A stretch of 38,763 nucleotides of DNA from an uncultured Marvinbryantia sp. Its GTDB lineage: Bacteria; Bacillota; Clostridia; Lachnospirales; Lachnospiraceae. A model generated the notes under the pieces. It was not told the origin of the DNA and made no database searches. It worked only from the letters and a program-made list of their open reading frames with translations. The position numbers and the translations under genes were made by a program. Positions 6,483 through 13,992 of the stretch are shown piece by piece (position 1 is the stretch's first letter; each line of letters starts with the position of its first letter). The stretch spans positions 1 through 38,763 of the forward strand of contig CAKRVB010000026.1 in assembly GCA_934408725.1 (NCBI GenBank), given 5' to 3'.

Positions 6483-7898
6483 TTACATTTTATGTTTCTT
6501 CGCTGCAAAGAAATCTCTTGTTTCCTTAACTACCACGCCATTCAATGCAAACAGCGCAATCATATTCGGAATGGCCATCAGCCCATTGAAGATATCTGCA
6601 ATGGTCCATACAGCACTTACTGTCATGTACGGTCCAATAAATACTGCAAAGATATAGATCCAGCGGAACACTTTCACCGGTTTCATGTTTCCACCTGTCA
6701 GATATTCCAGGCAGCGTTCACTGTAATAGTCCCATCCCAGAATTGTGGTAAACGCAAAGAATACCAGACAGATCATCAGAATAAAAGATGAAAACTGTGG
6801 TGCAAATGGAAGTCCATGCTGGAATGCATAGGTGGTAACTTCCACACCCTGCAGCCCTTCCACCTGCCATGCTCCAGTCAGAACGATAGAAAGACCTGTC
6901 AGTGTACAGATGACGATAGTATCCAGAAAAGTACCTGTCATACTGACCAGACCCTGACGAACCGGTTCATTGGTCTGAGCTGCTGCTGCCGCAATCGGAG
7001 CGCTACCAAGACCAGCTTCATTGGAGAAAATACCACGGGCAACACCTTTCTGCATCGCTACGATCATGCTTCCTACCACACCACCGGTGACTGCCTTTGG
7101 ATTAAATGCCGCAGTTACAATTGTTACAACTGCTGCCGGTACATGGGAGATATTGCAGATAATCAGAATACCTACTACTACAAAATAGATCACCGCCATA
7201 AAAGGAACAATAACCTGACTGACCTTTGCGATACGCTTTACACCACCGATCAGTACAGCTGCCACACAGAAGGCCAGTAACAGAGATGCTACCACAACAG
7301 ACCAGGAATAGCTTCCAAGAGATGGCAGTGTCACACAGTGCAGGTTCTGTGGATCAAAGAATCCATTGATCGCACTGGCAATACCATTTACCTGACTGAA
7401 GGTACCAATACCAAACAAACCTACACAGACTCCAAAGAATGCAAATATTTTTGCCAGCCAGGTCCATTTCTTTCCCATACCCTGTTCAATATAATAGAAT
7501 GGTCCGCCAAGGCTGTGACCATCTTCTGCTACCACGCGATACTTTACTGCCAGAAGACCTTCTGAATATTTGGTTGCCATTCCAAGGAATGCTGCCACAA
7601 TCATCCAGAACAATGCTCCTGGACCTCCGGCGCAAACAGCTGTTGCCACACCAACGATATTACCGGTACCAATCGTTGCACTCAGTGCCGTACACAATGC
7701 TGAGAAACTGGAAATTTCTCCCACACCATCTTCTTCATTCTTAAACATCCATTTCAGTGCCAGCGGAAGTTTATGTACCTGCATCACACCCAGGCGTACT
7801 GTAAGCAGAAGACCACCCGCCATAATCAGAACCATCAAAGGCACTCCCCATACCAGATCGTCTACCTGTACCAGAAAACTATTGATTGCACTCCACAT
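6483..7898 (-). CDS. Alanine/glycine:cation symporter (AGCS family)
   Basis: A 471-aa polytopic membrane protein of the AGCS family, which imports alanine or glycine with Na+ or H+. Family signatures are SATIGTGNIVGVATAV with GGPGALFWM, and the loop GIFSNEAGLGSAPIAAAAA. About ten or more hydrophobic segments span the length and the size is typical. AGGAGAAAG lies before the ATG at 7898. A tandem glycine riboswitch and a terminator lie in its leader, so glycine itself is the likely substrate and signal. Two paralogues occur at 31547 and 33127 without such a riboswitch. Confidence 0.95.
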   Translation of the reverse strand: MWSAINSFLVQVDDLVWGVPLMVLIMAGGLLLTVRLGVMQVHKLPLALKWMFKNEEDGVGEISSFSALCTALSATIGTGNIVGVATAVCAGGPGALFWMIVAAFLGMATKYSEGLLAVKYRVVAEDGHSLGGPFYYIEQGMGKKWTWLAKIFAFFGVCVGLFGIGTFSQVNGIASAINGFFDPQNLHCVTLPSLGSYSWSVVVASLLLAFCVAAVLIGGVKRIAKVSQVIVPFMAVIYFVVVGILIICNISHVPAAVVTIVTAAFNPKAVTGGVVGSMIVAMQKGVARGIFSNEAGLGSAPIAAAAAQTNEPVRQGLVSMTGTFLDTIVICTLTGLSIVLTGAWQVEGLQGVEVTTYAFQHGLPFAPQFSSFILMICLVFFAFTTILGWDYYSERCLEYLTGGNMKPVKVFRWIYIFAVFIGPYMTVSAVWTIADIFNGLMAIPNMIALFALNGVVVKETRDFFAAKKHKM

Positions 7899-7945
7899 TG
7901 TAACTTTCTCCTATCCTTTTTCTTTTCCTGCATTGTTTTTATTTC

Positions 7946-7961
7946 TGTGACTGTTATCACA
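7946..7961. promoter_or_regulatory. Perfect CRP-consensus palindrome TGTGA-N6-TCACA
   Basis: TGTGACTGTTATCACA is a perfect 5-6-5 inverted repeat identical in its arms to the enterobacterial CRP consensus. It sits 48-63 bases before the AGCS start codon, downstream of the riboswitch terminator. No -10 box is found at class I or II spacing downstream, so it might act as a roadblock operator or be chance. Confidence 0.35.
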
Positions 7962-8114
7962 TTTTTCCAAACATATGCATATATTTGAACTTTCACTTTT
8001 CGAAATAGGAAGTTACATAAACGGATATACTCTGATATGGACAAGACTTCTGACTGTAACCTGGTAAACGCTCATCTGAGCGCATCATGCTTTTATCCAG
8101 ATATGCCAGTAGAT

Positions 8115-8149
8115 ACAATAGAATCTATGCTCCGCAAACATTCTATTGT
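8115..8149 (-). other. Hairpin between riboswitch terminator and AGCS
   Basis: A 9-bp perfect stem (ACAATAGAA 8115-8123 with 8141-8149) follows the riboswitch terminator. It lacks a U-run and may be part of the leader folding. Between here and the AGCS start the only other structures I see are a CGCTCA/TGAGCG hairpin at 8069-8082 and the palindrome at 7946-7961. Confidence 0.4.
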
Positions 8150-8155
8150 CATAAA

Positions 8156-8197
8156 TAAAAATATCCCTTACACCATGAACATACTGGTACAGGGATA
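8156..8197 (-). terminator. Expression-platform terminator of glycine riboswitch
   Basis: On the minus strand UAUCCCU (8191-8197 side) pairs with AGGGAUA (8162-8168 side), with inner ACCA/UGGU pairs, followed by UUUUUAUUUA. Immediately upstream in the RNA is another perfect 9-bp hairpin (8218-8226 with 8197-8205) that abuts the aptamer 3' end and touches the terminator arm. This is the layout of a transcription-termination riboswitch. Confidence 0.75.
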
Positions 8198-8223
8198 GAA
8201 GATATACTTTTAGAACGATATCT

Positions 8224-8393
8224 TCTCTGTCCTTTTACCTGAGAGATTCATATATCCTTGGATATATGTTGCACCTTCGGCCCCCGGTTTGCTATCCGGG
8301 TGTCTCCAGAGAGTCGATCCATTTACAGTTGCACCAGCACCGCCGGCACCTGAGAGTTTTACTCCTTCGGTAGACAATTGTCTTTTCCTGCAA
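8224..8393 (-). ncRNA. Tandem glycine riboswitch
   Basis: Read on the minus strand, two glycine aptamers lie in series. The first has CCGAAGGAGTAA and AACTCTCAGG (8347-8374). The second has ACTCTCTGGAGA (8303-8314), then GCCGAAGGTGCAA (8269-8281), a hairpin ATATATCC/GGATATAT, and ATCTCTCAGGTAAAAGGACAG (around 8228-8248). These are the conserved core words of Rfam glycine riboswitches. The first aptamer looks shortened on its 5' side. It precedes an AGCS symporter, so it should couple glycine level to glycine/alanine transport. Boundaries are approximate. Confidence 0.93.
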
Positions 8394-8422
8394 ACTTCAT
8401 TTCGAAATAGCTCTTTTTGAAT

Positions 8423-8451
8423 ACTATATATCGTCTTCTGCCATTTGGCAA
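8423..8451 (-). promoter_or_regulatory. Promoter of the riboswitch-AGCS transcript
   Basis: On the minus strand TTGCCA (8446-8451) and TATAGT (8423-8428) are 17 bp apart. The transcript would start near 8416, just ahead of the first glycine aptamer. It lies 20 bases past the MATE gene stop, with no clear terminator between, so read-through from the MATE operon into the riboswitch is possible. Confidence 0.7.
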
Positions 8452-8470
8452 GTATTTTTTCATTTATTTT

Positions 8471-9844
8471 TTATCCGGCTTTCGCTCCTGACTTTTTCAT
8501 TATACAGAAGTAATACGGAACCAGCGGTATCAGCGCAGCAATCCATGCCGCCGGATCTGCCAGGCAGACACCACGGAAGCTGGTATGACCTGCCACCAGC
8601 AATACAATGACGGTTCGCGCCACCAGTTCAAAGATTCCTCCCATCATCGGGACAAATCCATATCCCATTCCCTGCAAGGTATTGCGATACAGGAAAATAC
8701 TTCCAAGGAATGGATAGCACCAGAATACTGTATGAAAGTACAAAACCGACACCTGTATCACATCCGTCTGAGAAGGACTGACAAACAGCCATGTCATGTA
8801 CTTTCCAAGGAAAAACATCAGTATCATAGCGATCACACTCCACCCCAGTATCATATACTGGGTACAGCGAACCCCCTGTCTTACACGATCAAGACGTCCT
8901 GCTCCCCGGTTCTGCCCCACGTAAGTGGCTACTGTCGCACCAAAAGCAACAAAGACCGTGGTCACAATGTTCTGCAGCTTTCCTGCCGCAGAAAATCCTG
9001 CCATGTAGGTCTCTCCATAGACATTTACCGCCCCCTGCACAATAATCGTTCCGATTGCAGTTATGGAAAACTGCAGTGCCATCGGTATTCCAAGCCCCAG
9101 GAGCTTTTTTACCGAATGCCAGGAGAAATGAAAATCTTCTTTATGGAGATGCAGAATCGGATATTTTTTCACAATATAGAAAAAACACAATACTGCTGAA
9201 ATTGCCTGTGCGATGACCGTTGCATAAGCACATCCTTCCACGCCCATTCCCAGACAGACAATCAATACAATATCCAATACCACATTGATTCCTGCAGAGA
9301 TCATCAGAAAGTACAGCGGAGATCTGGAGTCGCCAAGCGCACGCAAAAAAGCAGACAATGCATTATACGCAATGGTTACAATCAGTCCCAGATAGATAAT
9401 CTCCATATAGGATTTTACCGCCGGAAGAATCTCTTCTGAATAGTTCATCATTCGAAGAATCGGCTCGTTGGCCAATGTCAGTCCTGCCGTCATGACAAGT
9501 GCAAATGCTACGCACAGATAAACCGACATAGCCACATAATGCCGCATCCGGTCTGTCTTTTTTGCTCCAAAGCATTGAGCTACCATAATGGCAAAACCAC
9601 TGGTCAGTCCATTCAGCCATCCAATAACAAAGAACATCAGTGAACCGGTACTGCCAATTGCTGCCAGCGCCTGCACTCCCAGAAATTGTCCAGCCACAAT
9701 GGAATCCACTACATTATAGAACTGCTGAAAAAGGTTTCCAAGAAACATGGGAATCATAAAGCGAATAATCAGTCTGGCAGGGCTCCCTGTCGTCATATCA
9801 TTCATTTTCTGGTTCATTTCATTCATTTTCTGGTTATTTTCCAT
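8471..9844 (-). CDS. MATE family efflux transporter
   Basis: A 457-aa multidrug/toxin extrusion (MATE) family membrane protein with about twelve transmembrane segments in two related halves. The N-terminal half opens TTGSPARLIIRFMIPMFLGNLFQQFYNVVDSIVAG, typical of NorM/DinF-like exporters that use Na+ or H+. AAGGAGAG precedes the ATG, and the gene overlaps the last 11 bases of the sugar kinase gene, so both are co-transcribed and probably coupled. The substrate is unknown; its link to the kinase suggests export of a glycoside or aglycone, but that is inference. The first 17 residues carry a small MNQKMNDM-type repeat. Confidence 0.95.
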   Translation of the reverse strand: MENNQKMNEMNQKMNDMTTGSPARLIIRFMIPMFLGNLFQQFYNVVDSIVAGQFLGVQALAAIGSTGSLMFFVIGWLNGLTSGFAIMVAQCFGAKKTDRMRHYVAMSVYLCVAFALVMTAGLTLANEPILRMMNYSEEILPAVKSYMEIIYLGLIVTIAYNALSAFLRALGDSRSPLYFLMISAGINVVLDIVLIVCLGMGVEGCAYATVIAQAISAVLCFFYIVKKYPILHLHKEDFHFSWHSVKKLLGLGIPMALQFSITAIGTIIVQGAVNVYGETYMAGFSAAGKLQNIVTTVFVAFGATVATYVGQNRGAGRLDRVRQGVRCTQYMILGWSVIAMILMFFLGKYMTWLFVSPSQTDVIQVSVLYFHTVFWCYPFLGSIFLYRNTLQGMGYGFVPMMGGIFELVARTVIVLLVAGHTSFRGVCLADPAAWIAALIPLVPYYFCIMKKSGAKAG

Positions 9845-10760
9845 TCTTTTCTCTCCTTAATCCCATCCGGCAGGCTCCAATCACCGGATCCTGATCAGCA
9901 AAAACAATCGTTACGTTCCTATCCTGTCTGGTCACCCATTGCAGTACCATACGAGTCAGCATATTCTTTTCTCCTTTGAAAACGCCTCCGGCCAGAACTA
10001 CTTTTTTCTCTTTCTGTTCCTTTGGGCACTTTTGAAGTCCCACAAGAATATACTGTCCAATGCGTATAGCATACTCTTCCAGCATCTGACAGGTCACTCT
10101 GTCTCCTTCTTCTGCCAGCTTGATAATATCCGGCACCAAAAAACGGATCTGATCTGCAAATCCTGGTTCCATCATATAACAGCGAAGAAGTTCATCTACC
10201 TGGGTTGTCCCGGCATAGCGCAAAAACAACTCCGTCATGGCTGTTGCTTCTCCCAGTCCAGCCTGCGCATCAAACACTCTGCGAATCGCTCTTCTTGCCA
10301 GGGCACTGCCTCCCTGCATACTTTCCTCAATATAATCACCAAATACAAAATAGATATCCTGCTCTGTCCGCACTGCTGCATTCATACCGGTTCCTGCGCA
10401 AAGTACCATATCACAGTCTTCTTCCGGTCCACAATACAGTGCAATAACTGCATCATTATATGCAGTTATATTCGAAATTTCAAGTAGATTTTGCAATTTT
10501 TCCGTAACCTTCCTGTCATCCCCCGGCCAGTCGATTCCTGTAATCCCAGCTATGGCAGCTCCAATCTGTGACCGCTGCATGCCGGCCTGTTTTTCTGCCT
10601 GCTCTACTGCTTCCACAATTCTGGAAAATGCTGCTTCCTCTCCTTCTGTTGGATAATAAGCACCTTTACTGATTCCACGTCCCAGAATCCTTCCTGTCTC
10701 ATCACAGATTGCTGCCGCTGTTTTAGTTCCACCCTGATCAATACCTAATATATAGTTCAT
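9834..10760 (-). CDS. BadF/BadG-type sugar kinase (GlcNAc-kinase-like)
   Basis: A 308-aa cytosolic kinase of the ASKHA superfamily, BadF/BadG/BcrA/BcrD group, which includes N-acetylglucosamine kinases. The phosphate-1 loop is LGIDQGGTKTAAAICD near residue 5, the phosphate-2 loop is VLCAGTGMNAAV, and the adenosine motif is VVLAGGVFKGE. Single-subunit size argues for a sugar kinase rather than a CoA-dehydratase activator. GGAGAAAT precedes the ATG. It is divergent from the LacI regulator and GH4 glycosidase, which suggests it phosphorylates the sugar or glycoside that GH4 then cleaves. It shares an 11-base overlap with the MATE gene. Promoter at 10825-10853. Confidence 0.9.
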   Translation of the reverse strand: MNYILGIDQGGTKTAAAICDETGRILGRGISKGAYYPTEGEEAAFSRIVEAVEQAEKQAGMQRSQIGAAIAGITGIDWPGDDRKVTEKLQNLLEISNITAYNDAVIALYCGPEEDCDMVLCAGTGMNAAVRTEQDIYFVFGDYIEESMQGGSALARRAIRRVFDAQAGLGEATAMTELFLRYAGTTQVDELLRCYMMEPGFADQIRFLVPDIIKLAEEGDRVTCQMLEEYAIRIGQYILVGLQKCPKEQKEKKVVLAGGVFKGEKNMLTRMVLQWVTRQDRNVTIVFADQDPVIGACRMGLRREKNGK

Positions 10761-10824
10761 ATCTATTTCTCCATTTTATTCCCAACTGATTTTTGATTGT
10801 GTATCGTTTTACATCTCTGCTGAC

Positions 10825-10853
10825 AGCATAGCTTTTTTTCTTATAAAAGTCAA
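10825..10853 (-). promoter_or_regulatory. Promoter of the kinase-MATE operon
   Basis: On the minus strand TTGACT (10848-10853) and TATGCT (10825-10830) are 17 bp apart. It is divergent from the regulator promoter about 50 bp away. Confidence 0.7.
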
Positions 10854-10902
10854 TTGTTCCTTACAATTTAAGTAATTTCATATTTCTTTTCGCAGTTTTC
10901 CC

Positions 10903-10937
10903 TTGACTTTTCCATAAAAGCATTTAAACTGTAAATG
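10903..10937 (+). promoter_or_regulatory. Promoter and candidate operator of the LacI regulator
   Basis: TTGACT (10903-10908) and TAAACT (10925-10930) are 16 bp apart on plus. The -10 lies inside a 17-bp inverted repeat CATTTA-N5-TAAATG (10921-10937), placed to repress this promoter. Unlike many LacI-family operators it has no central CG, so assignment to this regulator is tentative. Confidence 0.55.
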
Positions 10938-10975
10938 TAAATTATGAAACACATTTTTTCATAGGAGTACACATT

Positions 10976-11977
10976 ATGACAACCATATCTGATATTGCCA
11001 AACAGGCCAATGTATCCCGTACACTGGTTTCCCGGGTGCTGAATAACAAGCCTGGGGTCAGCCCTGAGAATCGGGAAAAAATCTTGAACATCATGAAAGA
11101 GACCCATTATATTCCCAGCGGACTTGCCCGTTCTCTGGTTATGCAGAAGACCAATGCCATTGGTGTAGTGATGGATGAACTGTGTAACCAGTTCTTTTTC
11201 AAACTGATTGCAGGACTGCAGGATAAGGGGGAAGAATTGGGATACCACGTTCTGTTTTGCAGCAGCCAGAAGCAAAATGACACCAAGATGAAATACGTAG
11301 ATTATTTTGCTCAGGGACGTGCTGATGGTATCATTTCTTATGGGAGTAACCTGGACAATACCGGTCTGTTCCGGTATATTGCTGATCTCCCTGTTCCCTG
11401 TGTGTTTATCGAAGGCGGCCCAGATGATCAGAGAGCCAGCTGCATACGCATAGACAATCATCTTGGAGCTTATCGTGCAGCGGAACATCTGATCCTTCAG
11501 GGGCGAAAAAAACTGCTGCATGTAACCGGAGATATGAATTATACCGCTTCTCTTGATCGTTTTAACGGTTTTGTTCATGCCATGCAGGACTATCATATTC
11601 CCATCACTGCGGACTCCATTATCTATGCAGACTTCTTTGAAGAATCTGCATATCAGCAAATGAAGCAGCGCATTGCAACCGGATCTCTTCCAGATGCCGT
11701 CTTTGCCGGTGCCGACAAGACAGCCTACGGTGTGTTACGCGCTCTGATGGAAGCCGGCATTTCCGTTCCCGAAGACGTGGCCGTCATCGGATTTGACGAT
11801 GATACTCCAGATTCCAGGGATATCCTGTTTCCCGGTCTGTCTACCATGCGTCAGCCTTTATATGAAATGGGACAGGCAGCCATCGAACTTCTGGTCAGCG
11901 CCATAGAAAATCCGAAAGCCGAATCAGAGACTCGAACGTTTGAACCGGAACTGATTCTGAGAGACACATGTAAATAA
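10976..11977 (+). CDS. LacI family transcriptional regulator
   Basis: A 333-aa LacI/GalR regulator. The helix-turn-helix and hinge lie in residues 1-50 (ISDIAKQANVSRTLVSRVLNNKPGVS), followed by a periplasmic-binding-protein-like sugar-sensing domain (about 60-330) with DFVGADKTA- and VIGFDDDT-type segments. AGGAG lies eight bases before the ATG. The GH4 gene starts 25 bases downstream, so the two are one operon, and the divergent kinase-MATE operon is the likely second target. The inducer is probably a glycoside or its phosphorylated form; identity unknown. Confidence 0.95.
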   Translation: MTTISDIAKQANVSRTLVSRVLNNKPGVSPENREKILNIMKETHYIPSGLARSLVMQKTNAIGVVMDELCNQFFFKLIAGLQDKGEELGYHVLFCSSQKQNDTKMKYVDYFAQGRADGIISYGSNLDNTGLFRYIADLPVPCVFIEGGPDDQRASCIRIDNHLGAYRAAEHLILQGRKKLLHVTGDMNYTASLDRFNGFVHAMQDYHIPITADSIIYADFFEESAYQQMKQRIATGSLPDAVFAGADKTAYGVLRALMEAGISVPEDVAVIGFDDDTPDSRDILFPGLSTMRQPLYEMGQAAIELLVSAIENPKAESETRTFEPELILRDTCK

Positions 11978-12002
11978 ATACGTATGTTTAAGGAGGATTA
12001 TT

Positions 12003-13319
12003 ATGACAGAAAGAGGATTAAAAATTGCAACAATAGGCGGCGGTTCCAGTTATACACCGGAACTGATCGAAGGATTTATCAAACGAATGGCTGTACTTCC
12101 GGTAAGAGATCTTTATCTGGTCGATATCCCAGAGGGACAGAAAAAACTGAATATCGTCACTGCTTTTGCGCGAAGGATGGTGGAAAAGGCCGGTGCAGAT
12201 CTTCGCATTCATGCAACTACAAACCGGGAAGAAGCACTGAAAGATGCTGACTTTGTTACTACACAGTTCCGCGCAGGACTTCTGGACTCCCGTATCCGGG
12301 ATGAACGGATTCCACTTCGTTATCATCGTATCGGTCAGGAGACCACCGGCGCCGGCGGGTTTGCCAACGCCCTGCGTTCCGTACCTGTAGCTCTGGAAAT
12401 TGCCCATGACATGGAACGTTTGTGTCCGAATGCCTGGCTGATCAACTTTGCCAACCCATCTGGCCTGCTGACAGAGGCTGTATTGAACCATACCAGCATC
12501 CGTACAATTGGACTGTGCAATTGCCCGATCAACATGGTGAATGATATGGCGCAGAAGTTCTCCTGCTCCACCGATGACCTGTTTCTAGATTTTGTCGGTA
12601 TCAACCACCTGGTATGGGCTCAGAAAGTCCTTCTGAAAGGAAAAGATGTCACTGCAGAAGCCATTGAGAAAATCTGTGACGCTTCTTCCAGAGAAATCAT
12701 GGCAAATATTCCAGAAGTGCATTATCATCCTGATTTTCTGCGCTCCCTTGGCATGATTCCGGTCAGCTATCTGAAATATTATTATTTACAGCCACAAATG
12801 CTGGAAGAATGCCTGGCCGATTCCAAATCGAAAGGAGTTCGTGGAGAAGTGGTAAAAGGTGTCGAATCCGAATTATTCACGCTGTATCAGAATACCGAAT
12901 TAAAAGAAAAACCAGAACAGCTGGCAAGAAGAGGCGGCGCCAGATATTCCGACGCCGCATGCTCTCTGATTGATTCTATTTACAATAATAAGAAGGATAT
13001 TCAGACAGTAAATGTCATGAATCACGGATGTAACCTGGATCTCCCGGAAAATGCTGTCATCGAACGAAACTGTGTCATCGACAGCAACGGTGCCCATCCA
13101 CTCCAGATCGGCCATACTCCGTTGAAGATCCGCGGTCTTCTGCAGACCGTCAAAGCTTATGAACAGCTGACCATTCAGGCAGCTGTCTACGGAGATAAAG
13201 ATGCCGCACTCCAGGCTCTGACGATTCATCCTCTGGTCAACTCTGCCGAAACTGCCCGTCTGATGCTGCAGGATATCTTAACTGAAAATCAGAATTTTCT
13301 CCCTGCTTTTACAAAGTGA
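12003..13319 (+). CDS. GH4 6-phospho-beta-glucosidase
   Basis: A 438-aa glycoside hydrolase family 4 enzyme, which uses NAD+ and a divalent metal (usually Mn2+) in an oxidation-elimination mechanism to split 6-phospho-glycosides in the cytosol. The NAD-binding loop is IATIGGGSSYTPEL near the start; NFANPSG is a substrate/metal region; metal ligands are Cys172 (GLCNCP) and His202 (GINHL). This pattern fits 6-phospho-beta-glucosidases (LicH/CelF-like). AAGGAGG lies six bases before the ATG. No phosphotransferase system is nearby, so its 6-phospho substrate probably comes from the adjacent ATP-dependent kinase. Aglycone and sugar are not known. Confidence 0.93.
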   Translation: MTERGLKIATIGGGSSYTPELIEGFIKRMAVLPVRDLYLVDIPEGQKKLNIVTAFARRMVEKAGADLRIHATTNREEALKDADFVTTQFRAGLLDSRIRDERIPLRYHRIGQETTGAGGFANALRSVPVALEIAHDMERLCPNAWLINFANPSGLLTEAVLNHTSIRTIGLCNCPINMVNDMAQKFSCSTDDLFLDFVGINHLVWAQKVLLKGKDVTAEAIEKICDASSREIMANIPEVHYHPDFLRSLGMIPVSYLKYYYLQPQMLEECLADSKSKGVRGEVVKGVESELFTLYQNTELKEKPEQLARRGGARYSDAACSLIDSIYNNKKDIQTVNVMNHGCNLDLPENAVIERNCVIDSNGAHPLQIGHTPLKIRGLLQTVKAYEQLTIQAAVYGDKDAALQALTIHPLVNSAETARLMLQDILTENQNFLPAFTK

Positions 13320-13334
13320 TTTTCCTAACATAAA

Positions 13335-13367
13335 ACAGGCGCCTCGGAATAAAGGCGCCTGTTTTTT
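13335..13367 (+). terminator. Bidirectional terminator
   Basis: A perfect 9-bp GC-rich stem ACAGGCGCC/GGCGCCTGT (13335-13343, 13354-13362) is followed by TTTTT on plus and preceded by AAAA, giving UUUU on minus. It separates the convergent GH4 and cytidylate-kinase-like genes and can serve both. Confidence 0.93.
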
Positions 13368-13971
13368 ATGCTCTCTCTGCTCTTTTTCTGATATAATCTT
13401 CCAGGATATCAATCGTAGTCTCAATTCCAAGCTTGCTACTGTTGATACTCAGATCGTAGTTTCTGGAATCTCCCCACTTCCCCCGGCAAAAGTGATTATG
13501 GTAAGTCTTTCTCTTTCGGTCATGATGTGCAATACTCTCTTCTGCCTGTATTCTGTCCACCTGCTCCCGTTCCATAATACGTTTTACTTTTTCTTCCATG
13601 TCTCCCAGCACGAAAATACTCACCAGACCTTTATATTCTTTCAGAATATGCTCTGAACATCTTCCTACGATCACAAAAGATTCTCCCTCTGACGCTTTCT
13701 TCTTCAGATACTCAAACTGCATATTCGCCAGGTTCTCCTGCGGAGAATTACTGAATCCGTTCACTGTTCTGGAAAAAAACGGAATCTTTGGCAACTCATC
13801 AAATCGTTCCAACGTTTTCACATCCACTTTTTTCCCGGCAGCGATCTCACCGATCAGATGATAATCATAAAACGGAATGCCAAATCTCTTCGCCAGTTCT
13901 TCTGCAATCACATGACCGCCGCTTCCATATTCTCGTCCTACCGAAATAATCAGCTGATTTTTCTCACCCAT
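13366..13971 (-). CDS. Cytidylate-kinase-like family protein
   Basis: A 201-aa P-loop protein of the cytidylate kinase-like family. The N-terminal SVGREYGSGGHVIAEELAKRFGIPFYD is the modified nucleotide-binding loop seen in this group, followed by a lid-like segment rich in basic residues (HHDRKRKTYHNHFCRGKWGD). The true substrate of the family is unknown; it is distinct from Cmk, which has a GPAGAGKST loop and NMP-binding domain. GGGGGA lies before the ATG. It starts 21 bases after the ArsB/NhaD permease stop, so the two form an operon, and a function coupled to the permease is plausible. Confidence 0.88.
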   Translation of the reverse strand: MGEKNQLIISVGREYGSGGHVIAEELAKRFGIPFYDYHLIGEIAAGKKVDVKTLERFDELPKIPFFSRTVNGFSNSPQENLANMQFEYLKKKASEGESFVIVGRCSEHILKEYKGLVSIFVLGDMEEKVKRIMEREQVDRIQAEESIAHHDRKRKTYHNHFCRGKWGDSRNYDLSINSSKLGIETTIDILEDYIRKRAERA

Positions 13972-13992
13972 CTTACCGTCCCCCTTTTTTAC

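Noticed and set aside
10868..11659. Long minus-strand frame of 263 codons opposite the LacI gene
   Set aside because: It is an antisense shadow of a clear LacI-family coding sequence and has no family features.
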